DNA of 64,000 bases from Cydia pomonella (Eukaryota > Arthropoda > Insecta > Lepidoptera > Tortricidae). Location: the NCBI RefSeq assembly GCF_033807575.1, contig NC_084721.1, forward strand, positions 2,480,001 to 2,544,000, in the 5' to 3' direction. Positions within the stretch are counted from its first letter, which is position 1. Each line of letters begins with the position of its first letter. The position numbers were made by a program, and so were the translations under genes. The notes below the pieces were generated by a model. The model saw only the letters and a program-made list of their open reading frames with translations. It made no database searches and was not told where the DNA came from. Positions 40,975 to 52,886 of this stretch are shown in pieces.

Positions 40975-43660
40975 CTATACGGACGGGAGCGGGGTAATGG
41001 TAGGAACCTAGGCGGGATTTAGGCTTATTATTTTAGGAATTAAGGCATAGTTTTATGAATTTGCAAAAAGAAGGAAAACCAAATCATTTTATAGTGTTTT
41101 GTGAAAAAGGTTGTAAAGTTCCATATATTTATTTTCGATAAAACTTGCAGTAAAGTAATAAAGATACAACTGAAAGAAATATGGGTGAATACAAGATTTT
41201 TTTCTTCACTTATTTAAATTAAAATAGTTTTCCAGAAAAAACATATCATTGCTCATATCTTGTCAATTGTTATATATTTTTTTCTGCTCAGATAGTGTCA
41301 TATTTAATATAATAAAATGGTTCAGAGTAACTTAGTTTTACGGCATTTTGCGGAGGAGGAACCTTAATATATATATGGGCATATTCAGTATCTTGTCCTG
41401 ATTAGGAAAAAGAAGAAAAATGTTTTTACGTGAATGTTTTTGGCCTTTTTATGAAGGGTTGGCCGACTTGAACGACTTACCCCATAGAAAAAACGTCTGT
41501 TCGCGTCAAAAAAAAAAAATCTTCTACTTTTCCTAATCAGAACACGATACCAAATATGAGCATATTTGGTATTATAGGTACGGATCCCTACTGTTTTTGT
41601 TACATTCTGTACAAATCTCATTTATCGGCGCATTAACTTCACTTTATAAATCCGCTATAAAAAAAAGTAAAACCACACACAGTAGTCATTTAATTGCTCC
41701 CTGGAGTAAAAGTAAGCCACATAAGTGATAGTGTTTATTTCAATTATGTTGATATTAAATATCTGTGTTTGAATGTGCCCCGGTCCCGATAATTCATGGT
41801 GGCAGTTTAAAAAAGTTATACAAATCTCTATATTCTATCTTTTTATTAATTACCTAAGTAATAAAATATGGTAGTATAAATAAAATACTATAATATAACA
41901 TACACCACATACATTTTCATGTATACCGTTTTTGACATTAAGTAGCTTCTATTCGTTCTACTCACATATTCGCAATGTATTGATTCATCTTTTTATTTGA
42001 TGTTAATTTTTTTTATGAAATATATATTCATGTAAATTGACAAAGTTTTTTTTTATGTAATGCTATTATGAAATAAATAGTCTAAATCTAAATTTATCGT
42101 ACACGTTTTTCTTGCATAGGACCTTATATTTTTCCTCCAAACAGGTATTCATTTAGATAGGATATTTAACATTCTCATTTAAAATCCTTGTCTTCCGTGC
42201 TCATAATAGGAAGTAGTCTAATAAAACAACGGAAATACACCAAGATAGCGACCGTATACTTAAAACAAACTTTTATTTGCAGTTTGAAAACTGTTAAAAC
42301 TTATCGCAAATGTCCTGTTAAAACTACTGAGGAACTGCATTAATAAAATTGCACACGCACACGATATGTATATTTCATTCGAATTTCGACTGTGTAGATT
42401 GGTAATAAAGTAGATAGTTGTATGTTTAAGTAGCAAATTGTCTTAGATGTCTGGAGAATGTGTAAATGATGCAGTTCCTATTTAATGATAAATACATCCC
42501 ACTACTGGTCTTAATTTGGTTCGTAGGATGGAATATTGTGATAATGGCTTCATATGGAATTATTAACCACTTTAGTGGGTGTTTGCTTGAAATAGCAAAG
42601 CTGTTACTTTTTGACCGATGGGCTAGTGAAGCTTCCCGTTTTGAGTCGGGCAAACTGCTTTCGTATGTCCGGATATTTTCCTCTACATGTCGCAATACTC
42701 AACCGATTCTCGTGAAATTTTGTGAGCAGGTTCTGTAGTTAGATATAATTATTATGTCGTTTTTTAGTTTTTCCACTGAAGAGTTCCTTTGGCTATTACG
42801 ATTTTGGCATCTCAAATCAGGTCCATATCAGCATATTGTATTGCCATCGGAATTACGGAAGTACTCCAATTTTGAACATGTGTTTCACTGGCCAACAGGT
42901 CGGTTTGTATTTTGTAACCACAAAATCGGTTTTAGGATATTGTTTTTTTTTTTTTTTTAGTTTTCCGTACAAAACCTTGTTCACGGAACACTTATGGGAT
43001 CCCTTCGGTTTTGCAAATCAGTTAAATGTGTTTTTAAAATTACTTACTCAATGAGGTTTCTTTCAGTGTATAAAACTATTCAACGTTCGCTAAACGAGCG
43101 CCATCTATCAATGTGTGACGATGAGAAAACTTTACCGAATAAGTGTGTGGGTGAGCTACCGTGCGAGATTGCCGTTAGATATCTCGCTTTAATGCATTTT
43201 GGAGTGATAAGAGTCACGCGAAGGGAAGCACCTAGCCGAGAGTGCCTGAAAAAAGCGGTTCCGTCGCTTTTAAGTTTTGTTTTGTTTTGTCAGCTGCAGC
43301 TGGCCGTCCTGCAAAGAAATTTGTTTGCAAGGGAGTCAGCTATCTCTGCAGCTGACGGTACATATCTAAAAATGCATAGTGTTTTATTCAGTAATTCGTA
43401 GCTTCTGTCAACAAATGTGTTAGTTGCGGAAAATTTCTCAATTTTTCCAAAATTTCTGGGGAATTTCGGGAGATGGAGATAATGTCGATTTTTTGCGGCC
43501 CGCTTATAAATACAACTTTTACGCAAGTTTCTTTGCTATGCCTTCTGTCTCGAATGTCAACTTTACATGATTAATTGTTTCCTTTGTACTTTTTTGTCTA
43601 CAATTAAATTGTATTGATTTATCTCTTTTTATTTTTCCCTTATAGAACCTCTATTTTATC
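40975..43660. other. No gene; one inverted repeat
   Basis: GTCCTGATTAGGAAAAAGAA (about 41395) and its inverted partner TTTTCCTAATCAGAACACGA (41527-41546) bracket 100 bp. Several overlapping frames of 70-135 codons (42426-43526) on both strands lack recognisable domains, so I do not call genes. 42470-43060 reads like an old dispersed repeat (TTTTCCGTACAAAACCTTGT). Confidence 0.4.
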
Positions 43661-43665
43661 ACATT

Positions 43666-43695
43666 CTTTGTTTACATCAGTTGATGTAAACAAAG
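43666..43695. repeat. Perfect 14-bp-arm palindrome with TGTTTAC
   Basis: CTTTGTTTACATCA and its exact inverse are separated by two bases. Each arm contains TGTTTAC, a forkhead-type binding word. Whether it is a regulatory site or a transposon scar cannot be told. Confidence 0.7.
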
Positions 43696-43784
43696 CATGT
43701 GTGTTTATTATAGTCAAAGCGATATTATGACGTCGAAATTTCTTTAACATTATATCACTATTTTTGCTAAAATTAAGTAAGTAA

Positions 43785-44190
43785 GTAAATATTCTTTATT
43801 GCACCAACAATTATACATTTTACATACATGTAAAACTACTCGTACAAATGAATTTTAAAGGAAAATAGAACCTGGTAACAACAGGCGGTCTTATCGCTAA
43901 AAAGCGATCTCTGTTAAATTTAAATTTAATCTAAGAAATTACATGTATTTAAATAAATAAATAAACATTATAGGACATTATTACACAAATAGACTAAGCC
44001 CCGCAGTAAGCTCAAGGAGGCTTGTGTTGTAGATACTCAGACAATGATATATATTATACTAACTATATAAATACATAGAAAACACCCAAGACTCAGGAAC
44101 AAATATCCGTGCTCATCACACAAGTAAGGTTCACTACCCACTACCCACTAGGTCAGAACGGTCACTACCCACTAGGCCAGAACGGTCGCA
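43785..44190 (-). repeat. LINE tail G followed by SINE A
   Basis: 43785-43915 (TTCTTTATTGCACCAACAAT ... GTCTTATCGCTAAAAAGCGA) is the inverted partner of 35575-35745. 43953-44190 is a SINE A copy whose tRNA-like head contains a small local duplication (CACTACCCACTA repeated, with AGAACGGTC twice). Confidence 0.7.
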
Positions 44191-44194
44191 TTTC

Positions 44195-44890
44195 TCTAAT
44201 GGGATTAAAAATGTTTTACTTACTAAAATTACATCTAAAGAAAATCATCGTCTTAAAATCGTAGATAAAAAAGCCTTTTACAGAAAAGGACCCCATTCTC
44301 GCGTCCATGGCGGCCGTTTCCCTATATTTCCCTAGGGATTCGGCGCGAAGAGGAATATAACTTTACATACAAATCTGCGCTCTTTTGAGAGACTTAGGTT
44401 TTGTTATTTGGGAGCCAATATATTTATGTTTAGGCTGGTGAGCAATACTTTTTATGCTGATGAAATAAAATAATATTTAAACTTTAGTTAAATGTAGGTA
44501 AAACTGTGATCCGTTTTAAAAATACATAGTTGCATTGTGATCAAATACGTAAGTCTATTAATATATTACCATACTATTAATATAGTATCGTACTATTATT
44601 AATTTATTCAATATCTCTGTCTCTCTTTAAAGTATTGTTATTGAGATTTTAGTTCAATAGGTATATACCGAATATAGGCCATACTGAATGTTCGTATAGT
44701 TATACTAAACGTTCAGGTCATAAACTACCCAACTTTTCGTTGACTTACTTAATATTACGAACGAACATCAAGAACGCCGGACCCAATTTTGATCCTTGAG
44801 GGACACCACATTCTGCATATAAAGTACATATTATTTTACGTGTAATTCGTAGACTAAATCTAAGAAATTAATTATTAAATTATTTTTCTT
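44195..44890. other. No gene recognised
   Basis: AT-rich; nothing identifiable. Confidence 0.4.
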
Positions 44891-44894
44891 GTCA

Positions 44895-45400
44895 AAAAAG
44901 TGCAGGTCGTTTTTCAAAACATGCGTCGCTTAATGACATAATTCGTCGATCTCTTGCCACCATCAATGTGCCTGCTCTTCTTGAGCCAACTGGCATTATC
45001 AGGGATGATGGCAAGAGGCCTGATGGGGTGTCCTTGGTTCCTTGGAGCTTGGGACGGATGTTAGTGTGGGATGCTACCTGCGTAGACACACTGGCAGCAT
45101 CCCACCTCCAACGGACTAATGTAAAAGCGGGCGCAGCGGCGGAAAGCGCCGAAATTTTGAAACGTAATAAATATAAGAGCCTCGGTAGAGAGTACCATTT
45201 TGTACCTTTGGCGTTGAAACTCTAGGTCCATGGGGTCCCAGCGCGCACAAGTTTTTTGGAGAAATCGCGAAACGTCTGGTTGACGTAACTGGTGACCGAA
45301 GAGCTGGCGGCTTCCTCGCACAACGTATCAGTATTGCGATACAACGAGGAAATGCCGCCAGCATCCTTGGTACAATGCCTCAAGGGCCTATTTTAGATAT
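44895..45400 (+). pseudogene. LINE-derived pol C-terminal domain fragment
   Basis: The plus frame 44895-45225 encodes a stretch with DGKRPDGVSLVPWSLGRMLV, then WDATCVDTLAASH and an AG-rich helix. It continues after a stop with an HGVP/SFLEKSRN-like block, and in another frame RYNEEMPPASL. I recognise this RPDG...WDxTxxDTLAxSH pattern as the tail of LINE-type polyproteins common in invertebrates. The spaced Asp, Lys/Arg and Asp residues resemble a PD-(D/E)XK nuclease core; that is inference. At least two stops break the frame. No RT domain adjoins it. Confidence 0.55.
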
Positions 45401-45578
45401 ATGCTAGTTATAGTAATCATCTGTATATATCCATTATGTATATTGTTATTGTCAATAAATAGAATATATTTTACTAGAAATTAATTTAATATATTAAAGA
45501 AACCTGAGTAAGGAACTAAATAAAAACAATATTTATTCGGTTATATGCCATTTTGTAATGAAATATGTAATAAACGTC

Positions 45579-45810
45579 ATTTCTGGCCTAGTGGGTAGTG
45601 ACCCTGCCTATGAAGCCGATGGCGGGTTCAAATCCCGGTAAGAGCTTTTATTTGTGTGATAAGCACGAATATTTGTTCCCGAGTCATGGGTGTTTTCTAT
45701 GTATTTAAGTATTTATAAATATTTATATATTCTAAGTACCCACAACACAAGCCTTATTGAGCTTACTGTGGGACTTAGTCATTTTGTGTAATAATGTCCT
45801 ATAATATTTT
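45579..45810 (+). mobile_element. SINE A, plus strand
   Basis: TTTCTGGCCTAGTGGGTAGT GACCCTGCC (box A) and GGGTTCAAATCCCGG (box B), then the body and TGTGTAATAATGTCCTATAA at the end. It is near full length and the only complete A copy on the plus strand. Confidence 0.85.
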
Positions 45811-46185
45811 TTCATGTAAACCACATTCAAATTGTAACCTTATATCATTATAGTTGAAGTACAAATTTGATTGTCTTGTATCAGTTTCCATTAGCCCGAA
45901 AAGTTGGTTTACCAATAGTTATAATGAAATTAGTTCCCTCGTGCTGGAAAAACAAACTGAAATTAGATTTTGAACTCTAGCTGCTCATACGATTATGTTA
46001 CATTATGCTACTGGAAACGTTTATATGCATGATTTTCGAAAATTGTATATTTTTGAACTACGTAAGGTCCCCAGCAAGCTTGGTTCTCTATACAAACGTA
46101 AAGCCCGACCAGAAATATATGATCATTGTCAAGAGGGCGCTGTTATTTACACGTAAGTATAGGGTGACAGTTCAGTTTAGTATGA

Positions 46186-46525
46186 AATTTTTAGGGTTCC
46201 GTACCCAAAGGGTCAAACGGGACCCTATTACTGAGACTCCGCTTTCCGTCCGTCCGTCCGCCCGTCTGTCACCAGGCTGTATCTCATGAACCGTGATAGT
46301 TAGCCAGTTGAAATTTCTACAGATTATGTATATCTGTTGTCGGTATAACAACAAATACTAAAAACAGAATAAAATAAATATTTCTTTCCAATCTTGAGGT
46401 TCTCATCCAATCACCTAAGTTAAGCATCGTCGGGCGGGGTCAGTACTTGGATGGGTGACCGTTTTTATAGATAATGGTACGGAACCCTTCCTGTGCGAGT
46501 CCGACTCGCACTTGGCCGGTTTTTT
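46186..46525 (-). mobile_element. Family E element with 5S-rRNA-like module
   Basis: It begins (plus strand) TTTTTAGGGTTCCGTACCC and ends TGCGAGTCCGACTCGCACTT GGCCGG, the same termini as the repeat at 33685-34240 but inverted. It contains a 5S-rRNA-like stretch and a CCGTCCGTCCGCCCGTCTGT run. Short TTTTAG words at both junctions may be a TSD. Confidence 0.7.
46396..46462 (+). other. 5S rRNA-derived segment
   Basis: GAGGTTCTCATCCAATCACC, AAGTTAAGCATCGTCGGGCG and GTACTTGGATGGGTGACCG correspond to the middle of eukaryotic 5S rRNA, including the internal Pol III promoter (box A and box C regions), with a few substitutions. The 5' and 3' ends of 5S are missing, so this is not a working 5S gene. 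It probably served, or serves, as a promoter in a SINE3-like element. Confidence 0.75.
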
Positions 46526-46589
46526 AGTTCCAATGAAATTCCGCAATATGGCGCGTGGTCATACATATTACTGGTCAGGCTTTAGTTAC

Positions 46590-47885
46590 GCTTATATATT
46601 AAAAATAATAGCTAGATTGCTCTGAAACTTTGTATTTTCAATAGGATAAGGTACGAGTATATCTATGCCTGTAATTAGTTTATGTAGCTTTAGATACCAT
46701 AGTCAAACATTTCAACATGTTATGTCGTACCTGGTTTTCGGTTAATTTCAGTTGTTGGATTGATATTTTTAAATGAAAACACTTACGATAAATACGCCCC
46801 ATCAGCCTAGCTTAATCAGAAGGCACTTATTATATTATTTTTTATCTATTCCTTTATCGAGAACTTCATCAAAGCCTTTGTGTAGTTTCATTTAGCTGCT
46901 AGATAATAGCTATTCTTTATTAGGTACTTTAGGGGCCCACTTCTCATAGAGTATTTTTTTTTTGTTCCTTTTTTTTTGTATTTATTTAGAAAATATTAGT
47001 CTAATATTATTAGTGTGTTGCCATGGAAACCCATACGACTTGATAGTTCGTTGTCTTATAATATTAGTCTAATTCCGTTCTAGAAAATGGGGCCCTGACG
47101 AACAACAATGAAGTGTATACTAATCTAATCGGATCACTCATATAGCTGTAATAAAATCATTCAATTATATACCATATTTTCGAGCAATAAATTCCAAATT
47201 CAAACTGGTTTTTCAACGGTAGTTACGGCTTTTATTCCTTGTGCGGTGGAATTAATGAACAAGCTAGGTTTATTGACAGCTTGATCTCGGTGTGGTCTAA
47301 TATCTGCTACAGAAGGGAAACAAAGGAAACAGTTTAATGAGAAAAGCACTTTAGTACTAAATATACCCAGCTCGATTCAAATTTAGAATTTTCAGTTTTA
47401 AACTGGTTTTGATAGGATCTCGGCAAGGGAATAATTAGAAAACGATTAAAATATTGAAATAAAAAATGTGGATGGTTTGTGTAATATTACTCGTTAGCGG
47501 TTTAGTAATAAATGTTTTGAAATTGTGATTTTAATTAATTGCAGGTCCATAAGTCAAAAAAATGAAAACATAGAACCGTATAATGATGATTTTAAGACCA
47601 ATCTTAGCAATTATTTTCTACAGAGCCGATCTTGTAAAATCATGTTTCACGTACGGCCACGGTCTTTGAAATATAATGAATATTAACATATATTTTTTTC
47701 TTTACTAAAACAAGTAGTTTTTCTTAAAAAAATTACTTAAGTAACATACATTTCAAGGACGTTGGGTGTTGACAGCCCTTTAACTTAACTTTGCATTCGC
47801 CAATCAGCATGAGCGATCTTCAATATCGGATGAAAATAACATCAATCCTATAACAATGTATTAAATCGGAATCGGGCTCAAGCGG
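46590..47885. other. No gene recognised
   Basis: AT-rich; a direct repeat of AATATTAGTCTAAT at about 46985 and 47060 is the only structure noted. Confidence 0.4.
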
Positions 47886-47887
47886 AG

Positions 47888-48416
47888 TGTAGAACTTTTA
47901 AATTACAAATAAATGATGAGTTTTCTAATGTAATTACTTAGATGTAGTCGTTAGCTTTCCAGCTTGCTCCTTACGGATCTTTGTCTGTTGTAAGTAAAAC
48001 CGCACATGCTACTTACCTGCATAAATAAGATTTCGGTCACTTTATTAATAACGAGTCTATTGTAATTGCAATTACATTCAAAATGAACTAATGGAAAAAT
48101 ATTTTGCGAGACTGCGTGTGGTCCCTTTACGATTACTGAGTGCCGGCGAGTCGAACGCTACATAACCAGTCTAAAATGCGTGTTATAGAAAAGCGCACTT
48201 ACATTGGTTTTTTGAGCGCTGGAGCTGCACTAGAGCTCAGGTGCCAATTAGAATTATACGCCAATGACCAAACCTTTTTTTGCAGGTAGTAGCAGGTGCG
48301 GTTTTACTTACAACAGACAAAGATCCGTAAGGGGCAAGCTGGAAAGCTAACGACTACATCTAACTAAATTACATTAGAAAACTCATCATTTATTTGTAAT
48401 TTAAAAGTTCTAAACT
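47888..48416. mobile_element. MITE with ~120-bp inverted arms
   Basis: The left arm GAACTTTTAAATTACAAATA ... ATGTAGTCGTTAGCTTTCCA ... GTTGTAAGTAAAACCGCAC (47890-48008) is repeated inverted at about 48297-48414. TA flanks the arms (TAGAAC / GTTCTA), which suggests a Tc1/mariner-type origin. The core (48010-48295) has no frame. Arm divergence is low. Confidence 0.82.
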
Positions 48417-48738
48417 CAGCTAACGACTATACCTCTTTAACAATAGAACAAAACGTTCATATTATCTTACGCCTAAACAAATAACGGAAACAAGGATTGT
48501 ATTGATTTAGTTCTTACTCAAATTGACGTGTTATTTTAGAGACGGTATTCTCACTGTGAACCTAACCTTTTGGGTGACATGTCAAATGCGTACACTTCAA
48601 AGTCTTCAAACACTTGTGGGGTTTGTCTTGTAAAAATTCACAAAAGGTTTATTGAGACAATGAGGCCGATTCCAATTTAATAATGTGGTATAGTTTTGAT
48701 CATATTATGATACGATCATGACTAGTCATCGAAATTTG

Positions 48739-49105
48739 TATCGCACGGTAAGACAATTAGCGAGCTATGGAGTCGACATTAGCAAGAAAATTTATACTCA
48801 TACTTATTCATCTATTTATTTATAAATTTAATTTGTTAATCAGAGACAAGAACGTTGACGAATTTGTAAACGATTCTTTAATTTTTTATTTGAATATATA
48901 AATAATATAATATGAATATAATATTTATGTATAAAGACAAAATTAAAGGATCGTTTACAATCTCGTCAACATTCTTGTCCCTGATTATAAAATCAAAATC
49001 ATTAATTAAATAAATCAATGAGTATGAGTAATTGAGTATGAATATGAGTTGAATTCTATTGCTAATGTCAACTCCACAGCTCGCTAATAGTCTTACCGTG
49101 CGATA
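48739..49105. mobile_element. Nearly full-length hairpin MITE
   Basis: TATCGCACGGTAAGAC then TTAGCGAGCT at the left pairs with the inverted right end. Inner blocks also pair: AATCAGAGACAAGAACGTTG / CAACATTCTTGTCCCTGATT and TAAACGATTCTTTAATTTT / AAAATTAAAGGATCGTTTA. Arms of ~170 bp leave almost no loop. TA lies at both ends. Confidence 0.82.
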
Positions 49106-49529
49106 AAAACTCCGATGCCTTCATGAGCTTCATGACACGCCTCGTAGTGCATCACGCGTGCATCGCAATAAAGGCGACCTTCGTATGGTTTTTGATGCTA
49201 GACATAGAACGTAACTTTCACTTGTATTGGCATGTTAGTTAAGGTTAGATTTGATAAATCTGTGCTTCGTCGTGGATAAGCGTTTTCCTATTTTAAAAAG
49301 TGACACTGACCTTCAACCTCTCTGGTGTTGTGGTGTCCAGGATTAGATCAGATTTATCTATTTCAGAGCATAAGATTACAGTACAAATTAAATTCAATAT
49401 TATTATTTCATAATCTATAATGTGATGGTCAAAAAATAAATAAAAGAATAGCAAGATAATCCAAATAAATTAATTTCATTGATTATACGTAATATGAAGA
49501 AAAATCACCTGAAAAGGATCGTCAAAGGA

Positions 49530-49830
49530 TATCGACGGCGGTAATCGCTTACCATCAGGCGATTCGTTAGCTCGTTTGCCTCCCATATCACAAAATTAGT
49601 TTTTGGCAAAAATTTCATTTTTGGTACAAGCTTTTATCGCTGAATGTACTTTTCTTTCCACAGGCAACTAATACTCATCGAGCAAATTCTAAAAACCCCA
49701 AACACAATTTGCGTTGTTTTATCACAGAGTTCCTATGTCCAAATATGTATGTCTATGATCAAATTTAACTTGCAAGATTTGATTACAAACAGACAACGGT
49801 CAGGTGAAAGTAAATAAAAGCTTGTAATAA
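49530..49830. repeat. LINE tail H scrap and family C copy 2
   Basis: 49530-49590 contains GGTAATCGCTTACCATCAGG (family H). 49602-49830 is family C, beginning GTTTTTGGCAAAAATTTCAT, with ACAAGCTTTTATCGCTGA near its left and AATAAAAGCTTGTAA at its right. It has an internal deletion relative to 28436-28712. Confidence 0.65.
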
Positions 49831-50192
49831 AAAAGAAATACTGATTTTACAAGGTATATACGTTATCATTGACCTTTCAGAAACACTGAAGGGTAAAATT
49901 AATTAGTTTTAATTAAAGAAACAACGAAAGCAAAACTAATGAGCAACAACATAAAATAAATGGCAACAAAAATAAAGCTTAATTAACCGTATTAAGTTCT
50001 CAAACAACATCTATGTACGGGTCTGAAAGCATATTTTCTTACTCCTATATAAACAACAGTGGCTGAGTACAGTAAGCAACATTTTTTTTACCTTTCTTTA
50101 TGATTTTATCATAATTAAGAGGTTTTGTTGATATCACAATATGTTAATTAATCATTCAATTAAGAAAAGTTAATATGAGAGGATCTGACAGT

Positions 50193-50440
50193 AGTAGTAT
50201 TACACACATTGACTCAGTCCCACAGTTAGCTCAATAAGGCTTCTGTTGAGGGTACTTAGACAACGATATAATTATATAATATATACATATTTATAAAGAC
50301 TTAAATACATAGAAAACACCCATGACTCAGGAACAAATATCCATGCTCATCACAAGAATAAATGCCCTTACCAGGATTTGAACCCGGGACCATCGGCTTC
50401 ATAGGCAGGGTCACTACCCACTAGGCCAGACCGGTCATAC
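50193..50440 (-). mobile_element. SINE A, near full length
   Basis: It has the same structure as 32637-32890, with the tRNA-like head GACCGGTCTGGCCTAGTGGG at the right-hand end (minus strand) and the body TACTTAGACAACGATATAAT on plus. Confidence 0.85.
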
Positions 50441-50444
50441 CTGA

Positions 50445-51585
50445 GGAATAGGCATTTTTACGTGGGCAGTGAAAGTTCCTATAACCACTTAGAAATGGCT
50501 CAGCGAAATAAAATATTCATGGTTCGAAAAATTTTCGAGGTACAATTAAAAAAAAAATCTAATATGAGTTTTAGAAATGCTGGCAGTTTGAAAATTGTAT
50601 GTCAAGCATTTGTATAATTAACGAAAACGTTCGTGCTATAATTTAATATACGACTTTCATACCTTTCAATGTGCCCTCACTGCCCTCAGACGACAACGTG
50701 TTTATTGGTATAACTCTTCGAGTATTATCTTATAATGAAGCCTGGTCTCGTGAGACTGTTTGTGGTAGGTTAAAATAAACTGCTCTCATATTACCCTTAC
50801 GGATGATAATCGAGAAGGAAGTCTAGTATAGAGACTTTCCAAACTAAAATCGCAGCTGTGTGCTCAAGTAAGTGTTTGGACGTATTTGCAAACTTCAATC
50901 CATAGACCGGTAAACTGTTAACTTTTTCTGCAATAGTGCCAATGCCTGTTGCGATCGGTTCATGGGTGACTATTGTTGTGCCTGTGAACGGGTTCCAGCA
51001 GGGCGTTCTACATGACATTAAAGCTGTCCCTTTGGAAGCTGTCACTTCTACGTGTTGGGTCGATATCCCCACGCAAGCCTATCAAAAGACCGGGACTTGT
51101 GGCGCGAAGTCCAAGGCAATACAAATAATAATAAAAAAAATCGCGTAACTGCAGATTCAGACAACCTTAGATATTCAAATGAGCTAAGTAGAAAAAAATC
51201 CTACCTTTACACATATGCGTCAGAAAATATGAATCTAAATATATACCCCACAAATTCAATACAAAATCATCGAGCGTCCAAATTTCCTAAAAAAAGTGAC
51301 AGAAAAAATGGGCCGTGTACTTTTCAGGATGATCCTATCGTCAAGAAGATTTGTACGCGTTGTAGAAACAGAAAGAGATGTCATCATAAACATAACTTGT
51401 AAAAAAAAACAAGTTTCGCAAAACAGTTCTGCTACCGAAAAATGTTGTGAGATCCATGTAATACCAAGTCGGTTTATTTAGTCCCTACTTAAGGGACCTT
51501 CTGTCTTAAGTTATTACGTAATTATCGAACCCAACAACATCTTATAGTGACCATATCAATATTAAAAATCTCATATGTTTTAAAT
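50445..51585. other. No gene recognised
   Basis: Overlapping frames of 60-116 codons at 50797-51481 have no domain that I recognise and no splice structure. They could be an old repeat or chance frames. Confidence 0.4.
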
Positions 51586-51589
51586 GCAC

Positions 51590-51775
51590 CCTGATGTTAA
51601 ACCCAGGAGGTGACCATAGGAACTCTGTGATAAAACAACGCAACCTGATTGTGGTTGAATTTGTTAGGATTGTATCGACGATGATGGTGATGATGATGAT
51701 GTTGCCTGTTGAAAGAAAAGTACAGTCAGCGATAAACCTATGAACAATTTTTTTTGTCAAATAAGGTATTTTTAA
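51590..51775 (-). repeat. Family C fragment, inverted
   Basis: AGGAACTCTGTGATAAAACA ACGCAACC and AAGTACAGTCAGCGATAAA are inverse to parts of 28436-28712. A local (GAT/GGT) expansion, GATGATGGTGATGATGATGA, lies inside at about 51678-51700. Confidence 0.65.
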
Positions 51776-52029
51776 TTAATAAGAGGTACCAAAAACTATG
51801 CTCCAACTTCAATCTTCAAACAACTTGTGTTTTTTTTAGCTGCTATGGATTCTGACTGTACCAACTGGTGTTCATAAATAGTGGCTGGATTGTGATTTAT
51901 GACGTCACGAGTGGATTGCGGAGGAAAATGTCTTCAGGGTTTGGCCTGTGTAAACAACGGGGATCGCTACGTTATGGCAGAAGTATGATAAATTATATTG
52001 ACTGTGAAAGGTTTACTGTTATGCTCGTA

Positions 52030-52886
52030 CTACGATAGATGGGGATTGAAGTGCAACGTAGATAAGACGGAATGTATCTTATTCACGAAGAAGAGGAAAT
52101 ACAAACCAACGGTAAAAATAAAAAATCAAACGTTCGCTTATAAAAAAAACATAACGTATTTGGGCGTCATCTTCGATAAGACCCTGAAAATGAACCCACA
52201 CACCGACAAAGTAGTTAAAAAACTTAAACAAGTAAGAGGTGCCTTGGGTCCCATCATTGGTTATTATGCTAAAACTAATGTAGAAGTCAAATTAGCGGTG
52301 ATCCAAGCCTGCATTCTTCCCATTATGGATTATGGGGTAGTACAGTTGCTATCGAGGTACAGCCACTCAAATCTACAAAAAATCGAGAGACAATACAGAA
52401 TGGCCCTCAAGAGTGCCGGCCAGTTCTCAAGACGTTTACCGACGGAAACACTTTGGGAAATCGCGGACCTTGAGGCGTGGCACCTTCGAGCCGCCGACCT
52501 AAACCGCAAAATGCTAGACAAGATCGCAACTCTAGGTATAGAAGACCTTGTGACCCCTGGCGACGCCTACCTGGCTCATGGTGAATTTAACCCACTCCTA
52601 ACAAATAATAGAATAGGCGAAATCACCTATACTCCAAATAAAGACATGAGACGCTGGCCTCAGGGCGCGGCGGCTCCCCGTCCCCTCAGAATTAAATAAA
52701 TGTAATGTAAAATAACATAACATAGAATAAAATACATAATATTAACATCCATAATAATTGTGACATAACACCTTCAGCTTACACAGATCTTTTAGACACA
52801 AGTTAGCTGACACAATCCTACGGGAACGCAAGGATGTAACAATTAATAGGTAATAAACAAATTCTCATTCTCATTCTCATTCATTC
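52030..52886 (+). pseudogene. 5'-truncated Jockey-like LINE with TSD
   Basis: The open frame 52030-52699 encodes the end of an RT palm and thumb: WGLKCNVDKTECILFTKK, then ITYLGVIFDKTLKMNPH and a helical tail ending APRPLRIK. This is typical of Jockey-clade ORF2 C-termini. A 3'UTR of ~190 bp ends in ATTCTC repeats (52860-52884). A 10-bp TSD, TATGCTCGTA, flanks it (52020-52029 and 52887-52896), so the truncated insertion is precisely bounded. The ~220 codons are intact but lack the YADD core and endonuclease, so no activity is expected. Confidence 0.88.

Larger units (their letters stand above)
46099..46584. mobile_element. MITE family M, split by an insertion
   Basis: TA-flanked termini AAGCCCGACCAGAAATATAT and (inverted) AAGCCTGACCAGTAATATGT. 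The order up to CAGTTTAGTATGAAATTT and after TTCCAATGAAATTCCGCAAT follows the intact copy at 12131-12280. About 340 bp of foreign sequence (46186-46525) sits between. Confidence 0.82.

Noticed and set aside
42466..43401. Cluster of overlapping 70-135-codon frames as a host gene
   Set aside because: Frames overlap on both strands, lack domain or splice structure, and part of the sequence resembles an old repeat.
46396..46462. Genuine 5S rRNA gene
   Set aside because: Both ends of 5S rRNA are missing, there are substitutions, and it lies inside a dispersed element.
51052..51481. Lys/Arg/Asn-rich frame as a gene
   Set aside because: Composition follows AT-rich DNA; no domain, no conserved motif, no splice evidence.
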